From the NCBI GenBank assembly GCA_005788205.1, contig SXYT01000077.1, positions 1-6,161 of the forward strand: DNA of 6,161 nt, written 5' to 3'. Each line of letters starts with the position of its first letter. Within the stretch, counting starts at the first letter, position 1. Source of the stretch: Actinomycetota bacterium. GTDB taxonomy: Bacteria; Actinomycetota; Acidimicrobiia; Acidimicrobiales; Ilumatobacteraceae. Shown one piece after another: positions 1 through 5,802 of the stretch. Under the pieces are notes generated by a model. It was not told where the DNA came from. It saw only the letters and a program-made list of their open reading frames with translations, and did not search any database. The translations under genes and the position numbers were made by a program.

Positions 1-399
1 GGCAGGGGCCGCCACGGCGGCGGTGCTTTCTCCGGCAAGGACCCATCGAAGGTCGACCGTTCCGCCGCGTACGCCGCGCGTTGGGTCGCCAAGCACGTCG
101 TCGCATCCGGAGCGGCCAGTCGGTGCGAGGTCCAGGTGGCATACGCGATCGGCGTTGCACACCCCGTGAGCATCCTCGTCGAGACGTTCGGCTCGAACAA
201 CGTGAGCGAGGAGTCGATCGAGGAGGCAGTGCGGCAGGTGTTCGACCTGCGCCCGGCGGCAATCGTGCGGGATCTCGATCTCAAGCGCAACATCTACAAG
301 AAGACGGCGGCATACGGTCACTTCGGCCGCAACGAGCCCGAGTTCACCTGGGAAAAACTCTCCCGTCTGGCTGACTTCAAGTCGGCCGTGAAGCTCTGA
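1..399 (+). CDS. metK: S-adenosylmethionine synthetase, C-terminal part (5' end outside window)
   Basis: MetK makes S-adenosylmethionine from methionine and ATP in the cytoplasm, with release of phosphate and pyrophosphate. The window holds the last 132 residues, read in frame from base 1. The first visible residues contain the family's glycine-rich phosphate-binding signature (GGGAFSGKDPSKVDRSAAY, about visible residues 6-24). This is followed by the conserved segments CEVQVAYAIGVAHPVSI, ETFG, FDLRP and YKKTAAYGHFGR. The protein ends in SAVKL with a TGA at 397-399. The C-terminal end matches the usual family end, so only the 5' part (about two thirds of a roughly 400-residue protein) is missing, cut by the window edge. 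The stop codon overlaps the apparent CTG start of priA, which implies one transcript. The identification is firm; the gene's promoter cannot be seen. Confidence 0.97.
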   Translation, partial: GRGRHGGGAFSGKDPSKVDRSAAYAARWVAKHVVASGAASRCEVQVAYAIGVAHPVSILVETFGSNNVSEESIEEAVRQVFDLRPAAIVRDLDLKRNIYKKTAAYGHFGRNEPEFTWEKLSRLADFKSAVKL

Positions 400-2126
400 C
401 AGACGCATCTCTCGTCGCACGGGTCGTCCCGGACGTCACCGGGATCGACCGCACCTTCGACTATCTCGTGCCGTCCCGGCTCGGGGACGCAGCCAGGCCC
501 GGGACGGTCGTGCGCGTGGACCTGAACGGCCGGCGCGTCGACGGCTGGATCGTCGCCACCGGGCCGCACGGGTCGGCGGGCTTCGACGAGGTCCCGGTCG
601 ACCGACTCTCGCCGCTCCTCGACATCGCCACACTCGGTGTCGCCGAAGAAGTGGTCGGGCTGTGCGGCTGGATCGCGCACCGGTGGGCAGGTCCACTGCG
701 CAATGTCCTGCGGTCCGCCACACCCGAGCGCAAGCGGCGGCGTTCCGTGCTGGCGCACCGCGGGAGTGCGGCGGCTGTCGATGATGCCGCCACGATCGCA
801 TTCCGGTCCCTGCCTCCGGCGGGCGGGGTGATGGAGGTCCCCCCGCTCGTGTCCGCCCTGTCGGTGGTGCATGCGGCAGCAGGCCTCGGCACCGTGCTGG
901 TGGTGTGCCCGACCATCAGGATGGCCCGTCTCGGGGCGGCGTCCCTGCGCCGCCGGGGTCTCACCACCGCCGAACTGCCGGCACAGGTCGACGCGGCGCT
1001 CGCGGGTGTGGATGTCGTGATCGGCGCGCGCTCAGCCGTGCTCGCAGGTTGCGGGGGACTCGCGGCGATCGTGGTGATCGACGAGCACGAGGAGTCGTTC
1101 CACGAGGAGCGGGTGCCCACGTGGTGGGCCCCCGAGATCGGGTTGGAGCGAGGCCGGTCCGCGGGAATTCCCGTGGTGCTCGTCTCGCCGTGCCCCTCCG
1201 CACGCGCGGTGATGCTGCACGGCGAACCCACGCGGGTCGCGGCAGGGTCCGGGTGGCCCGAGATCACTGTTGTCGACCTCAATGACGTTCCCGTGGGGTC
1301 CTCCCTCCTGACCGGCCCGCTCCTCGACGCCGTGAAAGGTTCCGCACGCTCCACCCTGTGCGTGCTGAACACGAAAGGATCGGCACGGATGATGGTGTGC
1401 GCCTCGTGCAGGACCCTGCAGGTGTGCCCGGCGTGCTCCACGACCGAGGGTGCTGAGGGGGACCAGCTCGTGTGCCCAGCCTGCGCACATGCCCGCGTGG
1501 GTGCCTGTCTCGACTGCGGCCGCACGAAGATGTCCACCGTGCGTGCCGGCACGGCAAAGTTGCGCGATGAGCTCGCCGCCAACTCCCGGTTGCCTGTCCG
1601 CGAGGTGACGGCAACAACGGCGGACCTCGGCGGGGAGGCACAGGTGTACGTGGGCACAGAGGCCCTGCTGCACCGTGTCTCGTCGGCGGGCACCGTCGTG
1701 TTCCTGGATGTGGACAGGGATCTCTCGGCCCCGCGAATGACGAGCGGTCGCGAGGTGCTCGCGGCTGTCGCCCGCGCGTCCCGGATCGTCGGGTCGTCGG
1801 GGCGAATCATCATCCAGTCCCGCCAGACCGCCCACCCGTTGCTCGTCGCACTTGCCTCCGGCACGACAGACGAATGGCGCCGCGCGGACACCGCGCTCGC
1901 CCGGTCCCTCGGTCTGGCACCCTTCGTCTCCGTGGCGGTCATCACGCTGCCCGACGGAGCTGATGTCCCCGCCGTCACCGGGCACCCATCAGTCCAGTGG
2001 ACGCCGACGGGCAACGGAATCCTCGCACGGTCCGCCGACCACGCCGACCTGTTGGCATTCGTCGCCGGCGTCAGATCTGCTGTCGACGGCCGTGTGCGCG
2101 TCGCGGTCAACCCTGCGCGGGTCTGA
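396..2126 (+). CDS. priA: Primosomal protein N' (PriA), helicase-motif-lacking actinobacterial form, apparent CTG start
   Basis: PriA recognises stalled or repaired replication forks and directs primosome reassembly. From a CTG at 396 the protein is 576 residues. Its N-terminus (LVARVVPDVTGIDRTFDYLVP, residues 6-26) and the following GRRVDGWIV form the 3'-DNA-binding domain. Where a Walker A GxTGSGKT should lie, residues about 138-146 read LPPAGGVME, so the lysine and threonine are absent. The DEEH box is changed to DEHE (229-232). The zinc-binding region is intact, with four paired-cysteine motifs (C335/C338, C344/C347, C360/C363, C371/C374). Actinobacterial PriA proteins are known to lack the helicase motifs, so this is probably a structural or DNA-binding PriA without ATPase activity. 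On the start: no ATG, GTG or TTG lies in frame between the stop at 372-374 and the GTG at 468, and starting at 468 would delete the conserved N-terminus. CTG at 396 overlaps the metK stop, with only a weak GAAG two bases upstream, so coupling to metK translation is inferred. The 3' end overlaps the convergent methyltransferase gene. Confidence 0.9.
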   Translation: MTDASLVARVVPDVTGIDRTFDYLVPSRLGDAARPGTVVRVDLNGRRVDGWIVATGPHGSAGFDEVPVDRLSPLLDIATLGVAEEVVGLCGWIAHRWAGPLRNVLRSATPERKRRRSVLAHRGSAAAVDDAATIAFRSLPPAGGVMEVPPLVSALSVVHAAAGLGTVLVVCPTIRMARLGAASLRRRGLTTAELPAQVDAALAGVDVVIGARSAVLAGCGGLAAIVVIDEHEESFHEERVPTWWAPEIGLERGRSAGIPVVLVSPCPSARAVMLHGEPTRVAAGSGWPEITVVDLNDVPVGSSLLTGPLLDAVKGSARSTLCVLNTKGSARMMVCASCRTLQVCPACSTTEGAEGDQLVCPACAHARVGACLDCGRTKMSTVRAGTAKLRDELAANSRLPVREVTATTADLGGEAQVYVGTEALLHRVSSAGTVVFLDVDRDLSAPRMTSGREVLAAVARASRIVGSSGRIIIQSRQTAHPLLVALASGTTDEWRRADTALARSLGLAPFVSVAVITLPDGADVPAVTGHPSVQWTPTGNGILARSADHADLLAFVAGVRSAVDGRVRVAVNPARV

Positions 2127-2742
2127 CCCCGAGCACACGGAATCCCTTCGCACTCGACAGGCGCGTGGCAGGCAGTCCCTGTGCCACCAGCCATTTCTGG
2201 AGCGAGTCCGACCCGAGGTGCCGACCGATTACGAGCAGCGCGAGTGCACCCGGGGCGAGACGGGTGAGCCAGTGCAGCAGCAGCGAATGGAGTGCCTCCT
2301 TGCCGATGCGCACCGGCGGGTTGGAGCAGACGAGCGCGAACGATGTCCCGTCGGGGCATTCCTCGGGGCGGCAGGCGGTGATGTTCGTGAGGCCGTTCGC
2401 GGCCGCGTTCGCCGCGCACAGCCCGACAGCCCGGGTATTGGTGTCGACGGCCCAGACCCTGCGGCCGGGGAAGCGCGCCGCGAGAGCGAGGGCCACCGGG
2501 CCGGCACCGCACCCGATGTCGAGGAGGTCGCCTGCGGGAGGGACCGAGCCTGGATCGAGATTGTTGATGTGCCCGATGAGGAGTGCTGTCGCCTTGTCGA
2601 GCGAGCCGTGGCTGAACACCCCTGCGTCGGACTCCACGGTGATGTCGCCGCAGGCCCCGCGGAAGACGTACCGCACAGGCCGGGAGGGAGCTGCCTGCTC
2701 CGCGTCGAAATAGTGCGAACCCGTCGGGTCAGTTCCACCCAC
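2107..2742 (-). CDS. Class I SAM-dependent methyltransferase, RsmC/MTS type (likely rRNA guanine N2)
   Basis: The 211-residue protein has the signature of the MTS (RsmC/RlmG-like) methyltransferases. It has HYF near the N-terminus (10-12), then VFSHGSLDKATALLI (42-56), the SAM-binding motif I LLDIGCGAG (73-81), an acidic post-II residue in AVDTN (D100), and motif IV SNPP (140-143), typical of enzymes that methylate exocyclic amines of bases. It is about the size of a single MTS domain, shorter than two-domain E. coli RsmC, as is usual in Gram-positives and actinobacteria. The likely substrate is 16S rRNA guanine, but the exact site is inferred. A GTG at 2746-2748 is an alternative start two codons upstream. 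I chose the GTG at 2740-2742 because it lies 6 nt after a TAGGGT -10 box, while the upstream GTG directly abuts that box. The gene diverges from def, and its last 20 bp overlap the priA 3' end in antisense. Confidence 0.88.
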   Translation of the reverse strand: MGGTDPTGSHYFDAEQAAPSRPVRYVFRGACGDITVESDAGVFSHGSLDKATALLIGHINNLDPGSVPPAGDLLDIGCGAGPVALALAARFPGRRVWAVDTNTRAVGLCAANAAANGLTNITACRPEECPDGTSFALVCSNPPVRIGKEALHSLLLHWLTRLAPGALALLVIGRHLGSDSLQKWLVAQGLPATRLSSAKGFRVLGVRPAQG

Positions 2743-2748
2743 CGCCAC

Positions 2749-2754
2749 ACCCTA
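2749..2754 (-). promoter_or_regulatory. -10 box TAGGGT of the methyltransferase gene
   Basis: Read on the minus strand, TAGGGT fits the actinobacterial TANNNT -10 pattern. It is followed by 6 nt and then a GTG (2742-2740), so transcription would begin at or next to the start codon and the mRNA would be leaderless. I see no recognisable -35 element. The box lies 6 bp from the oppositely directed def -10 box. Confidence 0.6.
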
Positions 2755-2760
2755 TGTCGG

Positions 2761-2766
2761 TAGCCT
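2761..2766 (+). promoter_or_regulatory. -10 box TAGCCT of def-fmt
   Basis: TAGCCT is separated by exactly 7 nt from the def GTG at 2774, the spacing expected between a -10 box and the transcription start. The mRNA would therefore begin at the start codon. No Shine-Dalgarno sequence precedes def. The preceding bases share GTCGGTAG (2756-2763) with the mog promoter (4177-4184). No clear -35 element is visible. Confidence 0.65.
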
Positions 2767-2773
2767 CGGGGGC

Positions 2774-3298
2774 GTGGGATACGACATCCGGACATACGGG
2801 GACCCGGTCCTCGCCGCGGTCGCCGACGAGGTGGAGAACATCGACGGCAAGCTCGTGCGGCTCTCGCAGGCGATGCTCCAGGCCATGTACAAGGCCCCGG
2901 GTCTCGGTCTCGCGGCACCACAGATCGGCGTGCAGAAGCAGATCTTCGTGTACGACATCGACGGTGAGCCCATCACGCTCATCAACCCCCGCATCGTCGA
3001 GTCCTCGGGGGAGTGGGTGTACGACGAGGGCTGCCTGTCGATACCGGGCCTTTATGTGGAGATGTTGCGTCCCAAGCAGGTGCTTCTCGAGGCGCTCGAC
3101 ATCAACGGAAACGACATCCGCGTCGAGGCCGACGAGCTCCTCGCCAGGCTGTTCCAGCACGAACTCGACCACCTGAACGGGGTGCTCATGTTCGACCGGA
3201 TGACCGATGACCAACGCAAGCAGGCACTGATCGAGTACCGCAAGCTCGCCGACGGGGAGCTCCCGCGCGGGGAGAAACGCCACATCGGGTTGAAGTAG
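2774..3298 (+). CDS. def: Peptide deformylase
   Basis: Def is a metalloenzyme that removes the formyl group from the N-terminal formylmethionine of new proteins as they leave the ribosome. All three family motifs are intact in the 174-residue product: GLGLAAPQ (43-50), EGCLS (85-89, C87 as metal ligand) and HELDH (129-133, H129 and H133 as metal ligands, E130 as catalytic base). The N-terminus IRTYGDPVLAAVADEV is also typical. The length fits the family. The start is GTG at 2774, chosen because the deformylase N-terminus begins right there and because it follows the TAGCCT box by 7 nt. The gene is followed after 4 bases by fmt, the enzyme that adds the formyl group, a classic functional pair. 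It is divergent from the methyltransferase gene. Identification is certain from the motifs. Confidence 0.97.
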   Translation: MGYDIRTYGDPVLAAVADEVENIDGKLVRLSQAMLQAMYKAPGLGLAAPQIGVQKQIFVYDIDGEPITLINPRIVESSGEWVYDEGCLSIPGLYVEMLRPKQVLLEALDINGNDIRVEADELLARLFQHELDHLNGVLMFDRMTDDQRKQALIEYRKLADGELPRGEKRHIGLK

Positions 3299-3302
3299 AC
3301 CA

Positions 3303-4184
3303 GTGACGCCGCCGGCGCCAGTCGTCTTCCTCGGCACACCTGCAGCCGCCGTCACGGTGCTTGACGCGGTCGTCGGTGCGGGCCACCCCGTGGTTCTCGT
3401 TGTCACGCGTGCGGACGCACGTCGCGGCAGGGGAGCCGGGACCTCGCCCAGTCCCGTCAAGCAACGGGCCCTCGAACTCGGTCTGAGGGTCACCGACAGC
3501 CTGGAGGACCTGATGGCGGAAGATCTTCCGCCGGGGTGCACGGGGGTCGTCGTCGCCTACGGGCGGATCCTCCCCGCCGCAGTGCTCGAGAGGGTGCCGA
3601 TGCTGAACGTGCACTTCTCGCTCCTGCCGCGCTGGCGTGGCGCAGCCCCTGTCGAACGGGCGATCCTCGCCGGGGACGGCGAGACGGGGGTGTGCATCAT
3701 GGAGATGGAGGCGGGCCTCGACACGGGGCCGGTGAGGGCAACCGGGCGTGTGGCAATCGACGACACCGCGACGACGGTGTCACTCACGAACCTGCTCGCA
3801 GTGACGGGGGGCAGGCTCATGTGCGAGGTTCTCGCCGGTGAGCATCCCGTGGCTGTGGCACAGCCAGAGGGCCACACGTACGCGAGGAAGATCGAACCCG
3901 CCGACCTCGTGCTCGACTGGGACGAGCCCGCCGGGCAGGTTCTCCGGCGCGTGCGCGCAGTGAACGCGCACACCACAGTCGCGGGCCGGCGCCTGCGTGT
4001 GCTCGGGGCGGAACGGGCGGATGGCGCCAACGCGCCCGGTGAGTTGACCGCCGACGGGATCGTCGGCACGGGCGACGGGTGCGTGCGTCTGGTGGCGGTC
4101 CAGCCCGAGGCGCGTTCATTGATGAGTGCGGCGGACTGGCTGCGCGGCGCGACCTTCGCCCTGCCGTGCGTGCTCGGTCGGTAG
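3303..4184 (+). CDS. fmt: Methionyl-tRNA formyltransferase
   Basis: Fmt transfers the formyl group from 10-formyltetrahydrofolate to the methionine on initiator tRNA. The 293-residue product opens with the VVFLGTPAAAV nucleotide-fold strand and contains RGRGAGTSPSPVKQRA, VVVAYGRILP and the catalytic region LNVHFSLLPRWRGAAPVERAI. The catalytic triad is present: N102, H104 and D140 (GLDTG), with the same N-to-D spacing of 38 as in E. coli Fmt. The residue after the catalytic histidine is phenylalanine, a minor variation. The C-terminal third (YARKIEPADLVLDW, LRRVRAVN) is the tRNA-binding beta-barrel domain. The protein is slightly shorter than the usual 305-315 residues, mostly before residue 85. 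The GTG start lies 4 bases after the def stop with no strong ribosome binding site, so co-transcription and translational coupling are likely. Its TAG stop is part of the next gene's -10 box. Confidence 0.96.
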   Translation: MTPPAPVVFLGTPAAAVTVLDAVVGAGHPVVLVVTRADARRGRGAGTSPSPVKQRALELGLRVTDSLEDLMAEDLPPGCTGVVVAYGRILPAAVLERVPMLNVHFSLLPRWRGAAPVERAILAGDGETGVCIMEMEAGLDTGPVRATGRVAIDDTATTVSLTNLLAVTGGRLMCEVLAGEHPVAVAQPEGHTYARKIEPADLVLDWDEPAGQVLRRVRAVNAHTTVAGRRLRVLGAERADGANAPGELTADGIVGTGDGCVRLVAVQPEARSLMSAADWLRGATFALPCVLGR

Positions 4185-4187
4185 GTT
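4182..4187 (+). promoter_or_regulatory. -10 box TAGGTT of the mogA-like gene, overlapping the fmt stop codon
   Basis: TAGGTT starts with the TAG stop codon of fmt and is followed by exactly 7 nt and the ATG at 4195. This is the same geometry as at def, so a leaderless start is expected. The preceding bases repeat the GTCGGTAG seen at the def promoter. Read-through from def-fmt may add to expression. Confidence 0.55.
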
Positions 4188-4194
4188 GGGGCGC

Positions 4195-4683
4195 ATGCCG
4201 ACCCCGCCGAACCAGCACATGGTCGCAAAGGTGCTGACCGTGAGTGACGGCGTCGTCGCGGGCACCAGGACCGACGTGTCCGGTGCAGCTCTCGTCGAGG
4301 TGCTCCGGTCGTCGGGCGCAACGGTCGTGGAGTCCGCCGTGTGCGCCGACGGCGCGGCCACGGTCGCCACCGAGTTGCTCAGGATGTCGGACGGTTTCGC
4401 GGGCTTGATCGTGACGACCGGGGGCACGGGGTTCTCCCCGCGTGACGAGACGCCCGAGGGGACCCGTGCGGTCATCGGACGCGAAGCACCCGGGCTCGCC
4501 GAGGCGATGAGGGCGGTGAACCCCCTCGGCCGCCTGTCGCGGGGGGTCGCAGGGGTGCGGGGGGAGTGCATCATCGTGAACACTCCCGGCTCGCCGAAGG
4601 GTTGCGTGGAACAGTTGGCAGCGGTGCTGGACGTGCTTCCCCATGCGGTCGCACTGCTCGGACAAAACCCCACGGACCACTGA
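4195..4683 (+). CDS. MogA/MoaB-family molybdenum cofactor biosynthesis protein
   Basis: This family binds molybdopterin. MogA-type members adenylylate it with MgATP before molybdenum insertion, while MoaB-type members are relatives with the same fold. The 162-residue product is a single domain of usual length. It begins with the first beta strand KVLTVSDGVVAGTRTDVSG (12-30) and has the substrate-binding loop TTGGTGFSPRDETPE (74-88) and the second signature NTPGSPKG (129-136). The frame stays open upstream to an ATG at 4126, but that start would add 23 residues with no family similarity that overlap fmt. The ATG at 4195 is preferred because it follows a TAGGTT box by 7 nt and gives a normal N-terminus. 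No other molybdenum cofactor gene is in the window, so whether it acts as MogA or MoaB cannot be told from context. Confidence 0.92.
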   Translation: MPTPPNQHMVAKVLTVSDGVVAGTRTDVSGAALVEVLRSSGATVVESAVCADGAATVATELLRMSDGFAGLIVTTGGTGFSPRDETPEGTRAVIGREAPGLAEAMRAVNPLGRLSRGVAGVRGECIIVNTPGSPKGCVEQLAAVLDVLPHAVALLGQNPTDH

Positions 4684-4694
4684 GCCCTGCTCGC

Positions 4695-4700
4695 TAGCCT
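4695..4700 (+). promoter_or_regulatory. -10 box TAGCCT of hisG
   Basis: TAGCCT is identical to the def box. It lies in the 23-bp gap after the mogA-like gene and is followed by 6 nt and then the hisG GTG at 4707. No Shine-Dalgarno sequence is present, which supports a leaderless transcript. No attenuator or leader peptide can fit in this space, so histidine control, if any, is probably at the enzyme level. Confidence 0.6.
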
Positions 4701-4706
4701 GACGCA

Positions 4707-5579
4707 GTGCTGAAACTCGTCCTCCCCAAGGGCTCACTGGAGAAGGCCACGTTCGACCTCTTCGAGGCGGCCGACCTCACGGTGACGCGGTCGTCCGACG
4801 TGGACTACAAGGCCTCGATCGCCGACCCCAGGATCGAGGATGTCCGCATCCTGCGTCCGCAGGAGATCCCCGTGTACGTCGCCGAGGGACTGTTCGACAT
4901 CGGCATCACCGGCCGCGACTGGGTGGAGGAGACGTCGAGCGACGTTGTCAGCCTCGGCGAGTTGCGTTACTCGAAGGCCACGTCCATGCCCGTGCGGGTC
5001 ATCGTGGCGGTGGCCGCGGACTCGCCGGCGCAGTCTGTTGCCGATCTCGGTGACGGCGTGAGGGTGACGACCGAGTACCCGGAGATGACGCGCCGGTACT
5101 TCGCCGAGCGCGGCGTGAAGGCCGACATCCGTCTCAGCTACGGGGCGAGCGAGGCCAAGATCCCCGACATCGCGGACTGCGTGGTCGACATCACCGAGAC
5201 CGGGCGGGCGCTCCGCGCGGCGGGCCTGCGCATCATCGACACGATGCTCACCAGTTACACCGAGCTCATTGCCAACCGCTCGGCATGGGAGGACCCCGCC
5301 AAGCGCCACGCGATGGAGCAGGTTCTGACACTCCTGAACGGCACTCTCGAGGCGCGCGGGAAGGTGCTCCTCAAGCTGAACGTGGCGAGGGAGAAGATGG
5401 ATGCCGTGCTCGGGCTCTTGCCGAGCGCGAAGTCCCCGACCGTGGCACAGCTCGCATCCGGCGACTTCGCGGTCGAGTCAGTGGTGGCAAAGGCGGGTAT
5501 CAACACGCTCATCCCGGCACTCATCGATGCGGGCGCGTCCGACCTCCTCGAGATCCCGATCTCCAAGATCGTCCACTGA
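4707..5579 (+). CDS. hisG: ATP phosphoribosyltransferase, long form
   Basis: HisG catalyses the first step of histidine synthesis: ATP plus phosphoribosyl pyrophosphate (PRPP) gives phosphoribosyl-ATP. The 290-residue product begins with LKLVLPKGSLEKATFDLFEAA and has GLFDIGITGRDWV, the EYPEMTRRYF segment, and the PRPP-binding loop DCVVDITETG (157-166). Residues after about 213 form the C-terminal ACT-like regulatory domain, which marks the long HisG_L form that binds histidine as feedback inhibitor and needs no HisZ partner. The GTG start is set by the conserved N-terminus and the -10 box 6 nt upstream. No other histidine gene is visible nearby; hisE or hisI often accompany hisG in other genomes but could not be found here. 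A small cold-shock-like gene follows after 8 bases. Confidence 0.97.
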   Translation: MLKLVLPKGSLEKATFDLFEAADLTVTRSSDVDYKASIADPRIEDVRILRPQEIPVYVAEGLFDIGITGRDWVEETSSDVVSLGELRYSKATSMPVRVIVAVAADSPAQSVADLGDGVRVTTEYPEMTRRYFAERGVKADIRLSYGASEAKIPDIADCVVDITETGRALRAAGLRIIDTMLTSYTELIANRSAWEDPAKRHAMEQVLTLLNGTLEARGKVLLKLNVAREKMDAVLGLLPSAKSPTVAQLASGDFAVESVVAKAGINTLIPALIDAGASDLLEIPISKIVH

Positions 5580-5587
5580 GGCCGCGG

Positions 5588-5788
5588 ATGGCACTGACGG
5601 GCACTGTCACGGCGTTCGATGAGTCGTCGGGTCTCGGCACGGTCACGGCGGACGGGGGCACCGACTTCCCGTTCCACTGTGTGTCGATCGCGGACGGGTC
5701 CAGGTCCATCGAGCCCGGCACGCGTGTCAGTTTCGAGACCGGGTTCAGGGTGGCCCGCACCGAGGCCACGTCCATCGTGCGCCTCTGA
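5588..5788 (+). CDS. Small divergent cold-shock-domain-like protein
   Basis: This 66-residue protein has the pattern of a single cold-shock (OB-fold) domain: GTVTAFDESSGLGTV (5-19), then a TADGGTDFPFHCVSIADG turn-strand unit (20-37), then EPGTRVSFET (42-51). In classical Csp proteins the RNA-binding motifs read roughly KGFGFI and VFVHF. Here the matching positions are GLGTV (15-19) and FPFHC (27-31), so most of the aromatic nucleic-acid contacts are lost. A role in RNA or DNA binding is therefore uncertain. The start is ATG at 5588; the frame is open further upstream, but that part lies inside hisG. A GAGG (5578-5581) spanning the hisG stop lies 6 nt before the ATG and is the clearest Shine-Dalgarno-like site in the window. 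It has no -10 box of its own, so co-transcription with hisG is likely. Confidence 0.8.
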   Translation: MALTGTVTAFDESSGLGTVTADGGTDFPFHCVSIADGSRSIEPGTRVSFETGFRVARTEATSIVRL

Positions 5789-5802
5789 GGGCCGGGGCTC
5801 AG
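5785..5802. terminator. Possible weak hairpin between convergent genes
   Basis: CTGAG (5785-5789) and CTCAG (5798-5802) form a perfect 5-bp inverted repeat around an 8-base G-rich loop. Each arm contains the stop codon of one of the two convergent genes. There is no T-run on either side, so if it acts in termination it is not a classical intrinsic terminator. It could be chance. Confidence 0.2.

Noticed and set aside
396..467. Programmed frameshift making a MetK-PriA fusion
   Set aside because: No slippery run was seen near 380-400, and MetK ends at its normal C-terminus; coupled re-initiation at CTG is simpler.
461..2512. A 683-codon open frame on the minus strand opposite priA and part of the methyltransferase gene
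   Set aside because: The translation is rich in Arg, Ser, Thr and Pro with no domain pattern. It is a shadow of high-GC codon use in priA, which has clear family motifs.
2729..3541. A 270-codon minus-strand open frame opposite def and the start of fmt
   Set aside because: It lies antisense to two motif-verified genes and shows low-complexity, His/Val/Asp-rich sequence typical of antisense reading.
4126..4194. In-frame upstream extension of the mogA-like gene
   Set aside because: The extra 23 residues are Cys/Arg-rich, lie mostly within fmt and have no family counterpart; the -10 box favours the ATG at 4195.
4541..4564. Three G-runs (6, 4 and 6 bases) that might form a G-quadruplex
   Set aside because: There are only three close runs, and a fourth is about 27 bases away. 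They encode the conserved RGVAGVRG part of the mogA-like protein, so coding and GC bias explain them.
5285..5587. In-frame upstream extension of the cold-shock-like gene into hisG
   Set aside because: This part lies wholly inside hisG, has Arg/Gly-rich shadow composition, and the cold-shock pattern begins only at the ATG at 5588.
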